A stretch of DNA of 64,000 nt, from contig CP157796.1 of NCBI GenBank assembly GCA_040112665.1, forward strand, positions 374,813 to 438,812, in the 5' to 3' direction. The stretch is from Oceanicaulis sp. GTDB lineage: Bacteria > Pseudomonadota > Alphaproteobacteria > Caulobacterales > Maricaulaceae. Of this stretch, positions 15,861-24,719 are shown piece after piece; position 1 is the first letter of the stretch; every line of letters begins with the position of its first letter. Position numbers and translations under genes: made by a program. The notes beneath the pieces are model-generated. The model did not search any database. It saw nothing but the letters and a program-made list of their open reading frames with translations, and was not told the DNA's origin.

Positions 15861-16640
15861 ATGGCCGAAGACGCGGTCTATCTCGAGCGCGACGGCGCGG
15901 CGGCGCATCTCGTCCTCAACAAGCCTGGCAAGCGCAACGCGCTGAGCGAGGCGATGTGGCTGGCGATCCCGCGCCTGCTCGCCGAAGCCGAAGCCGACCC
16001 GGCCGTCCGCGTGCTGGTCGTACGCGGTGCTGGCGGCGCGTTCGCCGCCGGCGCGGACATTTCCGAGTTCGAGGAAGTCTACGCCACGCCGGAGCGCGCC
16101 GAGGCGTATTCCGCCGCCATCGCGGCCGCGCTCGACGGGCTCGCCGCCTTTCCCAAACCCACCCTGGCCGCCATCGACGGGCCGTGCGTGGGCGGCGGGT
16201 GCGGGCTCGCGCTGGCGTGCGATCTGCGCTTTGGGGCGGAAGGGTCGAAGTTCGGCATCACGCCGGGCAAGCTGGGGCTCGTTTATACGCTGAACGACAC
16301 CCGCCGCCTGATCGACGCGGTGGGCGTGTCGGCGGCCAAGGACATCCTTTTCACCGGCCGGATCCTCGGCGCTGACGAAGCCCGCGCCCTGCGCCTGATC
16401 GACCGGCTGGTCGAGCCCGAAGCGCTGATGACCGCCGTGAACGGCTGGGTGGGCATGGCCGCCAAAGCCAGCGGAAGGTCCGCCGCGGTGACCAAGCAGA
16501 TCATCGCGCGCATCGTGGCGGGTCAGTCGTCCGACGACGCGGAGACCAAAAAACTCTTTCTCGACGCCTTCCAAAGCGCGGACTTTCAGGAGGGCTATCG
16601 CGCCTTTCTCGAAAAACGCGCGCCGAACTTTCCGGAGTGA
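15861..16640 (+). CDS. Crotonase-fold (enoyl-CoA hydratase/isomerase family) protein with altered catalytic residues
   Basis: A 259-residue crotonase. The first oxyanion-hole region is GAFAAGADISEF and the second IDGPCVGGGCGLALACDL. The position of the first hydratase Glu (GGGCE in classical enzymes) is Gly, and the second (FGxPE) reads FGITPGKLG, so neither catalytic Glu of enoyl-CoA hydratase is present. It therefore more likely acts as an isomerase, decarboxylase or other crotonase-type enzyme than as a simple hydratase. The GST follows in the same operon. Confidence 0.88.
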   Translation: MAEDAVYLERDGAAAHLVLNKPGKRNALSEAMWLAIPRLLAEAEADPAVRVLVVRGAGGAFAAGADISEFEEVYATPERAEAYSAAIAAALDGLAAFPKPTLAAIDGPCVGGGCGLALACDLRFGAEGSKFGITPGKLGLVYTLNDTRRLIDAVGVSAAKDILFTGRILGADEARALRLIDRLVEPEALMTAVNGWVGMAAKASGRSAAVTKQIIARIVAGQSSDDAETKKLFLDAFQSADFQEGYRAFLEKRAPNFPE

Positions 16641-16645
16641 CCCCG

Positions 16646-17296
16646 ATGCCCACCCTCTACAATCTCGCTCTGTCGCCCTACGCCGCGCGGGTCCGGCTCG
16701 CCGCCTACTGGCGCGGGCTCGAGGACGCGGTCAGCTTCGCCGAGCCGCCCGGCGGGCTGAAGAGCGAGGCGTATCTGAAGAAAAATCCGCTGGGCAAGGT
16801 CCCCGCCCTCAAGCTCGAGAACGGGTTCTGCCTGCCCGAGAGCGAGCTGATCGTCGAGTATCTCGAAGACGCCTTTCCCGGCCGCCCGCTGCGCCCCTCC
16901 GATCCGGAAACCGCCGCCCGCGCCCGGCTCGCCGCGCGGCTGTGCGATCTTTACGTCGCGCCGGGGCTCGGGCCGATCTTCCGCAACGCCAACCCCAGGG
17001 AACGCGACGAGGCGGCGGTGAACACCGGCTTTGAAACGCTGGCGACCGCGCTCGCCCAGATCGACGCCTATCTCGATTCCGCAGGGCCCTGGGCGGTGGG
17101 TCCGGCGCCCAGCACGGCGGATTGCGCGCTGGTCCCGGTGCTGTGGTTTGTTGAATGGGCGGACGGCTGGTACGGCCGGACGACACTGGCCGGAACACCG
17201 CGCTGCCGGCGCGTCCTCGACGCCGCCAAAGCCGACGGCCAGGCGAGCCGCGTCATCGGGGAACTCGCAACTGCGTTGAGGTCGCGCTTCAGTTAA
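16646..17296 (+). CDS. Glutathione S-transferase (zeta/maleylacetoacetate-isomerase-like)
   Basis: A 216-residue cytosolic GST. The N-terminal thioredoxin-like domain has YNLALSPYAARVRLAAYWRGL, KNPLGKVPALKLENG and LPESELIVEYLED (Glu-Ser glutathione site). An all-helical C-terminal domain contains WAVGPAPSTADCALVPVLWF with the N-capping box. The ATG at 16646 has GGAG 8 nt upstream; a GTG at 16637 overlapping the crotonase stop is an alternative. A GST beside a crotonase suggests glutathione-dependent isomerisation or detoxification of an unsaturated intermediate. Confidence 0.88.
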   Translation: MPTLYNLALSPYAARVRLAAYWRGLEDAVSFAEPPGGLKSEAYLKKNPLGKVPALKLENGFCLPESELIVEYLEDAFPGRPLRPSDPETAARARLAARLCDLYVAPGLGPIFRNANPRERDEAAVNTGFETLATALAQIDAYLDSAGPWAVGPAPSTADCALVPVLWFVEWADGWYGRTTLAGTPRCRRVLDAAKADGQASRVIGELATALRSRFS

Positions 17297-17331
17297 TCGA
17301 TCCTTAGGGTGCGAGCCACAAAATCCGGTTT

Positions 17332-17796
17332 ATGCCGCGCGATCACGCACCCCAGGACCTGCTCCTCACCGAGGACGATCCCCTCGCCCCGCTCACCCTG
17401 TGGAGCGAGGACGAGCCGTGGCGCGCCGCGAGCCTGTCCGACCCGCGGATCTACCTCGCCCGGATGTTCCGCACCCAACCGGTGCACACGGCCGAGTTTC
17501 ACACCCTGCGCCTGGGCCAGACACTGGCCGAGGGCGGCTATCGCGCGATCATGTTCGATTACCGCGAGGCGCAGATCGACCATGACGCCGCCGCGTTCGA
17601 ACCTGTGGCCGACGCGATCGCTGCGGCTTTCCCGCGCTCGCTGATCATCGTCTTCCTGCACGACGCCGGCAGTCACGGCTTCGCCAAGCGCATGGTCGCC
17701 CTTCTGCAGGACCGCAGCGTGAAGACGGGGCGCGCGCGCAGCTTCGATCCGGCGTTTAACGCGATCCTGCGCGCGGTCAGTAGCCCGGCGGGATGA
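17332..17796 (+). CDS. Hypothetical protein, 154 residues
   Basis: I do not recognise this protein. It is soluble with no signal peptide or membrane segment. ARMFRTQPVHTAEFHTLRLGQ and LIIVFLHDAGSHGFAKRMVALL suggest an alpha/beta fold with a buried strand. It follows the GST by 35 bp and ends 20 bp inside the converging amidase gene. It shares the codon pattern of its neighbours, so it is probably native and real. Confidence 0.6.
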   Translation: MPRDHAPQDLLLTEDDPLAPLTLWSEDEPWRAASLSDPRIYLARMFRTQPVHTAEFHTLRLGQTLAEGGYRAIMFDYREAQIDHDAAAFEPVADAIAAAFPRSLIIVFLHDAGSHGFAKRMVALLQDRSVKTGRARSFDPAFNAILRAVSSPAG

Positions 17797-19144
17797 ACGG
17801 TCCGCCGTTCATGATCTCGAACTGGGCCGCCGCCTTCAGCGCCTGATAGTCCCCGCCCACCGGCGCCATGAACTGGATCGAGACCGGCCGGCCGTTCGCG
17901 GCCCGGCCCATCGGCACGGCGGTCGCCGCGACGCCGGACAGATCGGCGAACGCGGTGAGGTCGGCCTGACCGGGCGGCGGGGTTTCGGAGAAATCGAAGG
18001 CGGGTTCGAGCGTGGTCGGCGAGACGACGAGATCGCAGTTCGCAAACCAGGTCTCCGCGTCGGCCTCGGTGCGCCGGACGGCCTCGTAGGCGGCCTTGGC
18101 CTTGTCGGCGGGCTGGCCCGCCCCCCATTCGAGAAGCCTGCGGAAATGATCGGAGAACCCGGCCGGGTTTTCAGCGAGCATCGCCTTGTGCGCGGCGTGG
18201 CCCTCGATCTCGCACACCAGAAGCCCGCGCCGGCGGGAGGTTCCGAACTGGTAGTGCTCGGAGGTTACCTCGACGATCTCCGCGCCGGCGTTGTCGAGCC
18301 GCGCGATCGCGGTCTCGAACGCGCTCATGACGTCGCGATGAGCCTCGAGCGCGTCGTCGAAACGCCAGCGTCCGATCCTGAGGCCGGTGAGGCTTTTCTG
18401 CGGCCGCACGGGCTGGCCGGACAGTGCGGCCAGGAAGGCCGGCAGGTCTTTCGCCGAGCGGCAGAGCGGGCCGACATGATCGAGCGTTTCAGACAGGGCG
18501 ATCACCCCGCCTGTGGGCACGAGACCGCGCGCGGGCTTGTGCGCGGCGACCCCGCAATAGGCGGCCGGGATGCGCACGCTGCCCATCGTGTCGGTCCCGA
18601 GCGCCGCGACGCACAGGCCTGCGGCGACCGCTGCGCCCGACCCGCCCGAGGAGCCGCCGGCGGTGACCTCTTCGTCCTCGCCGCCCCAGGGGTTCAGCGT
18701 CCGGCCGAACCAGGGATTGTCGGTGACCGCGCCGAGCGCGCCCTCCTCCATGTTCAGCGTGCCTGCGATGATCGCCCCGGCGGCCTTGAGCCGGGCGACG
18801 CACTCGGCGTCCTCCCGCGCGATGCGGCGCTCATAGGCCTTGATCCCGGCGTGCCAGGGCAGGCCCTCGACCGCGATGTTCGCCTTGACCAGCATCACCG
18901 CGCCGTCGATCTCCGACAGCGGCGCGCCGCGCGCCCAGCGATCCGCACTGTCGGCGGCCTCGTTGCGAGCCGCCTCGAAACGGGTGTCGAGCACCGCGTT
19001 GAGCCTGGGGTTCAGACGGGCGATGCGCCTGGCGTAGGCGTCGAAGACCTGAAGCGGGCTCCAGCGTCCCAGCGCGAAGGCGGCCGATTGTGCGGCCCAG
19101 CCGCGCTGACCGGCAGGCAGCTTGAGCTCTGCGGCGTCGCTCAT
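17777..19144 (-). CDS. Amidase signature-family hydrolase
   Basis: A 455-residue amidase hydrolysing carbon-nitrogen (or ester) bonds. The Ser-cisSer-Lys triad is visible: Lys in AVMLVKANIAVEG (about residue 90), cis-Ser in TAGGSSGGSGAAVAAGL (about 165), and nucleophilic Ser in GTDTMGSVRIPAAYCG (about 190). It is the last of four genes linked by 4-bp ATGA overlaps (23392 down to 17777), so it is translationally coupled to the CoA ligase. It may release an acid from an amide before CoA activation; the substrate is unknown. Confidence 0.9.
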   Translation of the reverse strand: MSDAAELKLPAGQRGWAAQSAAFALGRWSPLQVFDAYARRIARLNPRLNAVLDTRFEAARNEAADSADRWARGAPLSEIDGAVMLVKANIAVEGLPWHAGIKAYERRIAREDAECVARLKAAGAIIAGTLNMEEGALGAVTDNPWFGRTLNPWGGEDEEVTAGGSSGGSGAAVAAGLCVAALGTDTMGSVRIPAAYCGVAAHKPARGLVPTGGVIALSETLDHVGPLCRSAKDLPAFLAALSGQPVRPQKSLTGLRIGRWRFDDALEAHRDVMSAFETAIARLDNAGAEIVEVTSEHYQFGTSRRRGLLVCEIEGHAAHKAMLAENPAGFSDHFRRLLEWGAGQPADKAKAAYEAVRRTEADAETWFANCDLVVSPTTLEPAFDFSETPPPGQADLTAFADLSGVAATAVPMGRAANGRPVSIQFMAPVGGDYQALKAAAQFEIMNGGPFIPPGY

Positions 19145-20544
19145 GAAAATCTTTCGTCGATGAGCCGGATCGGCTTCTGGCGGACTTCGGTCTGGGTCAG
19201 GGCGGCGAGCTCGCCGGGCGCGGCGAGGACCACGCCCACCTCGATCCCCAGCGCCTTTTTCAGCCCGCCCGCCAGCGCCTCCCGCACCGCCTCGCTCTGC
19301 TCCTTGACCTCGGCGTGGACGGTGAACTCGTCCCGCCCGGTCTCGTCGCGCACCGCCTTGCAGATGAAGTCGCCGGCGAAGGCGGGATGCTCTTCGAGAA
19401 GCGGCCCCATGGCCTGGGGGAAGATGTTGATCCCGCGGATCTTCACCATGTTGTCCGACCGCCCCAGGAACCCCTCGATACGCTTGAAGGCCAGGCCGAG
19501 CGGGCTCGCGTCGGTCTTCACCTTCGTCACGTCATGGGTGTTGAATCGGATGATCGGGTACACGTCGTCCTTATAAAGGCAGGTGCAGATCATGTCGCCC
19601 TGCTCGCCGTCGGCGACCGGCTTTCCGGTCTCGATGTCGGCGACCTCGAGATACTGGGCGTCCTCCATCACGTACAGGCCCGACCGGTCAGGCCCTTCCC
19701 CGGCGATGATCCCGGTGTCGCCCACCCCGTACCAGTCGAAGCACTCCGCCCCGCCCCAGGCCCTGGACAGCGCCTCGCGGTCCTCGCGCCCCAGATGGCC
19801 GGAGATCATGCGCACGTTCAGGTCCCTCACAGGATCGATGCCTTGCTCCTCGGCCACCCTTGCGAGCTTCTTGATGTAGTCCGCGAAGCCCACGATCACG
19901 GTGGCTCCGAAATCGCGGATCAGCTCGACCTGCCGCGCCGAGCGGGTCTCTACGCCGGTGCCTGCGCTCATGAAGATCGCGCTCGTCCAGTGGATCACCG
20001 CTTCGCGAACATAGTGCCCGCCATTGATCATGCCGTGGCCGTAGACCGAGTGCACCACGTCGTCCGGTTTCAGCCCCTGGAAGCGGTACATCCGGGCGAG
20101 CAGAAGGTTCTGCACCTCCCGGCTTTTCGCGCCGAACAGAAGGACCTGCGGCGTTCCGGTCGTGCCTGAGGTGGTGTGCATGACCACGTTGGGCTTGCCT
20201 TCAGGGTGGCTGCCGCGCCCGTCGAAATCACCGAAGGGCGGTGTGCGGGCGATCGAGTCCATGATGTCGGACTTGTCGAAGCTCGGAAGGTCAGCGAGCT
20301 GTTCGAGGCTTTTGATATCCCCCTCTTCGATCCCCGCCTCGCGCCAGAGCTTTTGGTAGAAGGGCGTCTTCCAGGCCCGGTCGACGCTTCTGAGGAACAG
20401 CGCGTTCTGCCGAGCGAACAGCTCGTCCCGGCTGATCGAGGTGGCGAAATCGACGAAGTCCGCGCCGATCGGATGGGTCTTCTGCATCTCCGCCCAGTCG
20501 GCGGCGTCGAAATAGCTGCGATGTCCGTCGCGCGGCGCGCTCAT
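19141..20544 (-). CDS. Phenylacetate-CoA ligase-like AMP-binding enzyme
   Basis: A 467-residue member of the PaaK-like branch of adenylate-forming ligases. HTTSGTTGTPQVLLFG is the phosphate-binding loop (about residue 122), YGVGDTGIIAGEGP the middle motif, CTCLYKDDVYPIIRFNTHD the ATP-site region, and LGRSDNMVKIRGINIFP the hinge to the C-terminal domain. Such enzymes convert aryl or small carboxylic acids to CoA thioesters with ATP. The ATG at 20544 overlaps the upstream stop (ATGA). A longer upstream open frame overlaps the MmgE gene and is not coding. Confidence 0.88.
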   Translation of the reverse strand: MSAPRDGHRSYFDAADWAEMQKTHPIGADFVDFATSISRDELFARQNALFLRSVDRAWKTPFYQKLWREAGIEEGDIKSLEQLADLPSFDKSDIMDSIARTPPFGDFDGRGSHPEGKPNVVMHTTSGTTGTPQVLLFGAKSREVQNLLLARMYRFQGLKPDDVVHSVYGHGMINGGHYVREAVIHWTSAIFMSAGTGVETRSARQVELIRDFGATVIVGFADYIKKLARVAEEQGIDPVRDLNVRMISGHLGREDREALSRAWGGAECFDWYGVGDTGIIAGEGPDRSGLYVMEDAQYLEVADIETGKPVADGEQGDMICTCLYKDDVYPIIRFNTHDVTKVKTDASPLGLAFKRIEGFLGRSDNMVKIRGINIFPQAMGPLLEEHPAFAGDFICKAVRDETGRDEFTVHAEVKEQSEAVREALAGGLKKALGIEVGVVLAAPGELAALTQTEVRQKPIRLIDERFS

Positions 20545-22010
20545 GGCTCCGCCCCTCCCCTGTCTTCGATGTCGTCTTCGCTCTCGACCGGCCCGGCGTC
20601 GCCGGCGCCGTCTCCGCCCGTCTCGAACCCGGCCAGCGCCTCGGCCTGACCGGCGGCGACGCGCGAGACGATCCCCGCATCCTGCGCATCGGGCAGCGTC
20701 CAGACCGCCTTGCACAGCGCCTTGTCGACGTCCTCGCGCGCCTGCCCGAAGCCGAAGGCGACGCACTCGGCGCGCTTGGCGGACACGTCCTCGGGCCGCA
20801 TCGGATCCCGGGGCGAGCCGTACAGCGCGTCGATCTCGGCGGTCAGCGTCTTGCCGGTCGTCAGCCAGGCGACCGCGCGCTGCGGGGTGAAGGCGGCGGG
20901 TTCGTTCCCGCCGTCGTCCTCCACCGTGATGCGTTCGGCAAGGCGCAGCATCTCGGAGTCCTCGAGCGCCTCGGCGGTGAAATCGCTCAAGCGCACCGTC
21001 CCGCGCGACAGCGCCACCGCGCCGCAATAGGGAAAGCACAGCCGGGCGTAGTTGATCTGCATGCCCGGAGAGGCCGACCGGCCCACCAGCCGCTTGATGA
21101 GCGGTGGCGCTGTCAGCACCAGCCGTTCGAGATTGTCCGGCCTCAACCCCGCCTCGGCGAGCTTCTGCATCAGGCAGATTCCGCCCTGCGCGGCGCGCCC
21201 GGTGGGGAAGGGCTTGTAGCTGACCTCGGCGATGCGGAAGGTCTCGCCCAGCGATCCGAGCACCGGGGCGAGATCGTGCTTGTCCTCGAACAGGGCGAGA
21301 TAGCCGTAAGGCCCTTCGAACACGTCGTGCGGTCCGGGAATGCCCGAGGCGGCCAGATCATTGGCCACGATCGCCGCGCGCGCCGCGCCTGCGATCTGGA
21401 TGGGCAGGGCGGGCTTTCCCTCGACATGGGCCTGCATCGTGCCGGCGGCCTGGGCCAGCGCATAGCCCAGCGCGTCGAGCGTCTGGGTAAGGCTCGCCCC
21501 CCTCAGACGCGCCACGCCCAGCGTCGCGCCGAACAGCCCCGCCGTGGCCGGCCGGAAGAAGCGGATCGGGCTGAGCGCCGCCACCCCGAGGCCGGCCGCG
21601 ACGTCCACCGCGCCGACCATGGCGGCGAGATAATCCTTGCCCGACGCGCCGGTGGCCTCGGCCTCTGCGGTGAGCGCCGCGCAGATCACCGCCATGGGAT
21701 GAACGACCGCGGGTTCGTGCACGCAGTCATATTCCTGGCAGTGGATCTGGAACCCGTTCACATAGGCCGCCGCCGAAGCGGGCAGCCGTCCCCCGCCGCC
21801 GAACACCTCGCCGGCGCGGTCCTCTTCGCCCGCCTTGCCCCAGCCCGCGGCGACGTGGAAAACGTGATCGGCGAGCCAGGCCTTGCGCCCGGCGATCCCG
21901 ACCGCGAGCGTGTCGAGCAGGAAGTGCTTCATCGCCGCCTGGGCGGGGGCGGGCACGTCTTCCCAGTCCAGCTCCAGGACATGGCTCGCGAAGGCTTCGG
22001 CCGCGCTCAT
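20541..22010 (-). CDS. MmgE/PrpD-family protein, copy 1
   Basis: A 489-residue member of the 2-methylcitrate dehydratase/cis-aconitate decarboxylase/iminodisuccinate epimerase family. PAPAQAAMKHFLLDTLAVGIAG opens the domain, VNGFQIHCQEYDCVHEPAVVHP carries the conserved acidic-His region, and SYKPFPTGRAAQGGICLMQ the mid motif with the conserved Lys. The final ~30 residues are an acidic tail (ESEDDIEDRGG). It probably acts as a (de)hydratase, decarboxylase or epimerase of a tricarboxylic or C5 acid; the exact reaction cannot be deduced. Confidence 0.85.
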   Translation of the reverse strand: MSAAEAFASHVLELDWEDVPAPAQAAMKHFLLDTLAVGIAGRKAWLADHVFHVAAGWGKAGEEDRAGEVFGGGGRLPASAAAYVNGFQIHCQEYDCVHEPAVVHPMAVICAALTAEAEATGASGKDYLAAMVGAVDVAAGLGVAALSPIRFFRPATAGLFGATLGVARLRGASLTQTLDALGYALAQAAGTMQAHVEGKPALPIQIAGAARAAIVANDLAASGIPGPHDVFEGPYGYLALFEDKHDLAPVLGSLGETFRIAEVSYKPFPTGRAAQGGICLMQKLAEAGLRPDNLERLVLTAPPLIKRLVGRSASPGMQINYARLCFPYCGAVALSRGTVRLSDFTAEALEDSEMLRLAERITVEDDGGNEPAAFTPQRAVAWLTTGKTLTAEIDALYGSPRDPMRPEDVSAKRAECVAFGFGQAREDVDKALCKAVWTLPDAQDAGIVSRVAAGQAEALAGFETGGDGAGDAGPVESEDDIEDRGGAEP

Positions 22011-23392
22011 GACCGCGCCTCCATCTCGCCCTCGGGGGTTTGCGACATCGCGGCCGCGAACCGGTCCAGCGGCCCGCCCTCGGCCAGCGCCAGCGCCGCT
22101 GCGCTCAGCGCTTCGGCCTGCGCGGCGGAGAAGCCGCCGGCGCCGGCGAGCATGGCCGCCTTCTTCACGATGTCGGCCTCCGCCAGCGGATTTTCAGGAT
22201 CGCCCAGCGCGTCGGGCGCGTCGAACTCCCGCATCGATCCGTCTCTCAGCGTCAGCGACAGCCCCGCGCCGTAGCGCGCCGGATAGCGCCCTGCGTAGGG
22301 CTCGCCGGCGGCCACGTCGATGCGGGCGGCGAGATCGCGCATGTCGGTCCGGGTGGAGATCCCAGGTTCGAAATGGGAAAGCGCGGGCCGGCCGAAGATA
22401 AGCGCGGCGGCGACCGAGTGCTGGATCGAGAACTTCGCTTCAATCACGCTTTCCGGCGCGGCCCGGTCGCAGAAGGTCACCGCGTCGGGGTAGGTCGTCA
22501 CCACCGCGCGCTCGACATCGCCGGCCGTCACGCCGGCCTGCCACGCGGCCAGCGCGGCGTCGATGGCGGCGTGGGCGTGCCGGCAGGCCGGCCAGGGCTT
22601 GAAGCTGACCTGGCTGATCAGCCAGTCCGCGCCGTGATCGTCGAGCACGGCTTCAGGATCCGCGCCCGGACAGGTCGCGGCGAAAAAGCCCTGCGCGCCT
22701 TCGAGGATTGCAAGCGGTCCGGTCAGCCCTGCGCTCGCGAGCATCGCAGCGGAGAGCCCGGCATGGGCGGCGCGCGCGGTGTGCAGCTGCTTGGCCATCG
22801 AGCCGGGCTCGTGCCGGGTCTGCCAGAAGCCCGAGGCCTGCGTGCCGGCGAGGCCCAGCGCATGCGCCGTCGCGCCGGGGTCGAGCCGGAAGGCGCTGGC
22901 GGCCGCCGCAGCAGCGCCGAAGGGCCCGCACGTCCCTGTGTTGTGCCAGAAGGCGTAATGGCCCGGCCCCACCGCCCGGCCCAGGCCGATCACGGCTTCA
23001 TACCCTCGCACCACCGCGGCCAGAAACTCCGCCGCGTCGAGCCCTGCGGTTTCGGCCGCGGCGAGGGCTGCGGGGATGACGGTGGGCCCAGGATGCAGGA
23101 TCGCCCGCTTGTCGACATCGTCCATCTCCAGCACGTTGCCGACCGCGCCGTTGATCATCGCGGCGGCCAGAGGCGTCGCCGTGCGCGGGTTCGCCGCGAG
23201 CGAGCAGCGCCCGCGCCCTTCCACCGCCAGCCCGGCGGACACCGCCCGGCCCGCAGCGCCGTGAGCCCCCGCGATCGCGCAGCCCGCCCAGTCCAGCACG
23301 TGCAGCGCGGCGCGCTGTTTCATCGCGGCGGGGACCGGCCTTGCGAGGCGGTCGGCGAGACGCGCGGTGATCGAGGGACTTTGTCCGGACAT
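22007..23392 (-). CDS. MmgE/PrpD-family protein, copy 2
   Basis: A 461-residue paralogue of the downstream gene, clearly divergent. AAMKQRAALHVLDWAGCAIAGAHG opens it, NGAVGNVLEMDDVDKRAILHPG is the conserved acidic/His segment, and SFKPWPACRHAHAAIDAAL the Lys/Arg motif. The ATG at 23392 gives a normal N-terminus; an ATG at 23461 would add 23 residues and run into the divergent gene's start. It is first of the four-gene operon MmgE-MmgE-ligase-amidase. The palindrome TGTCCGGACA overlaps its start codon. Confidence 0.85.
   Translation of the reverse strand: MSGQSPSITARLADRLARPVPAAMKQRAALHVLDWAGCAIAGAHGAAGRAVSAGLAVEGRGRCSLAANPRTATPLAAAMINGAVGNVLEMDDVDKRAILHPGPTVIPAALAAAETAGLDAAEFLAAVVRGYEAVIGLGRAVGPGHYAFWHNTGTCGPFGAAAAAASAFRLDPGATAHALGLAGTQASGFWQTRHEPGSMAKQLHTARAAHAGLSAAMLASAGLTGPLAILEGAQGFFAATCPGADPEAVLDDHGADWLISQVSFKPWPACRHAHAAIDAALAAWQAGVTAGDVERAVVTTYPDAVTFCDRAAPESVIEAKFSIQHSVAAALIFGRPALSHFEPGISTRTDMRDLAARIDVAAGEPYAGRYPARYGAGLSLTLRDGSMREFDAPDALGDPENPLAEADIVKKAAMLAGAGGFSAAQAEALSAAALALAEGGPLDRFAAAMSQTPEGEMEARS
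23382..23391. promoter_or_regulatory. Palindrome TGTCCGGACA at the MmgE start
   Basis: A second exact copy of the 10-bp palindrome found at 9651-9660. It overlaps the ATG of the MmgE gene and faces the CoA-transferase/GntR operon 69 bp away. Because part of it is coding (Met-Ser-Gly-Gln), chance is a real alternative. Confidence 0.3.
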
Positions 23393-23459
23393 GGAAGTCT
23401 CGTAGCATGCCGGCGCGCTTTGCGAAAAGCCCGGCCTTGAAAGGACCTGCGCTGCGTTC

Positions 23460-24719
23460 ATGACCGCTCCCGCTTCGCTGTCTCCCGGCGCCCTCGTCGA
23501 GCGGTTTCGCGGCCGGCTCGGCGAGACCGCTAGGGTCTACGTCCCAGGCGTCGCCGCCGAGCCCTACGTGCTGGCCGAAGCCTTCGCCGAACGGGCTGAA
23601 CTCGCCGGGGGGCTGGAGTTTTTCGGGGTGTGGATCCCCGGCGTGAACCGCACCGACTGGAGCGGCCTTGGGCAAACCAGCCGGGCTGAGACGGTGTTCC
23701 TCGCGCCCGAGCTGCGCGCAGGGTTCGAGGCGGGGCGGGTGCGCTTCCTGCCGCTGAGCTACACCCAGGCCTGGCGGCGGCTCGAGACGTGCGAGGTGGA
23801 CGCGGCGATCGTTCAGGTCTCCCCGCCCGACCGGTTCGGCCTGTGCTCGCTGTCTCTGGCGAGCGATTTCACCCCGGCGGTCTGGCCGCGCGCGAGGCTG
23901 AGGGTCGCGCAGATCAATCCCGCCCTGCCCCCCATGCCCGGCGCGCCCACCATCCCGCTGGACGCTTTCGACGCGGTCACCGAAATCGAGACCGAGCCGC
24001 GCGGCTATGACGCGGGATCGCTGCCGCCCGCCTTTGAAGCGATCGCGGGCCATGTCGCCGGGCTCATCCCCGACGGGGCGGCGGTGCAGTTCGGCCTCGG
24101 GAAGGTCCAGCTCGCCGTGCTGCCCGCGCTGAAGGACCACCGCCGGCTGACGGTCCATTCGGGCATGGTGTCCGAGCCGCTTCTGGACATTCTCGACGGC
24201 GATCAGGTCGCCGCCATCCGGACCGGCGCGGTGCTGGGCTCGCGCGCGCTCGCCGAGCGTCTGCGGCACGATCCGCGCCTGATCATGACCCCGGTCGACC
24301 GGACCCATTCGGCGGGCGTTCTGGCCGGGCTCGCGCATTTCTGCGCCGTGAACTCGGCGGTCGAGGTCGATCTCTTCGGCCAGGTCAACGCCGAGTTCGT
24401 CGGCGGCAGGCTCGTCTCCGGCGGGGGCGGGCTCATCGATTTCGCCCGCGGCGCGCAGGCCTCTCCCGGCGGGCTCTCCATCATCGCCCTGGCCGCGAGC
24501 GCGAAGGGCGGAACGCTCAGCCGGATCGTGCCGAAGCTCGAGGACGGCCCCGCCGCCCTGTCGCGCGCCGATGTCGACATGGTGGTGACCGAGCACGGCG
24601 CGGCCGACCTCAGGGGTCTCGATCTCGACGCGCGGGCGGAGGCCCTGATCGGCGTCGCCGCGCCGGAGTTTCGTGATACGCTCGCTCATTCGTGGACGGA
24701 CCTTCGGAGACGCCTGTGA
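23460..24719 (+). CDS. Acetyl-CoA hydrolase/4-hydroxybutyrate CoA-transferase-family protein
   Basis: A 419-residue CoA-transferase with the two-domain layout of the family. The C-terminal domain is recognisable from FGLGKVQLAVLPALKDHRRL, NSAVEVDLFGQVNAEFVGGR and VDMVVTEHGAADLRG. Where characterised 4-hydroxybutyrate CoA-transferases have a catalytic Glu in an H-(S/T)-E-M motif, this protein reads HSGM, so catalysis may differ. It is divergent from the MmgE operon and coupled to gntR through GTGA. It probably transfers CoA to a carboxylic acid in the same pathway. Confidence 0.85.
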   Translation: MTAPASLSPGALVERFRGRLGETARVYVPGVAAEPYVLAEAFAERAELAGGLEFFGVWIPGVNRTDWSGLGQTSRAETVFLAPELRAGFEAGRVRFLPLSYTQAWRRLETCEVDAAIVQVSPPDRFGLCSLSLASDFTPAVWPRARLRVAQINPALPPMPGAPTIPLDAFDAVTEIETEPRGYDAGSLPPAFEAIAGHVAGLIPDGAAVQFGLGKVQLAVLPALKDHRRLTVHSGMVSEPLLDILDGDQVAAIRTGAVLGSRALAERLRHDPRLIMTPVDRTHSAGVLAGLAHFCAVNSAVEVDLFGQVNAEFVGGRLVSGGGGLIDFARGAQASPGGLSIIALAASAKGGTLSRIVPKLEDGPAALSRADVDMVVTEHGAADLRGLDLDARAEALIGVAAPEFRDTLAHSWTDLRRRL

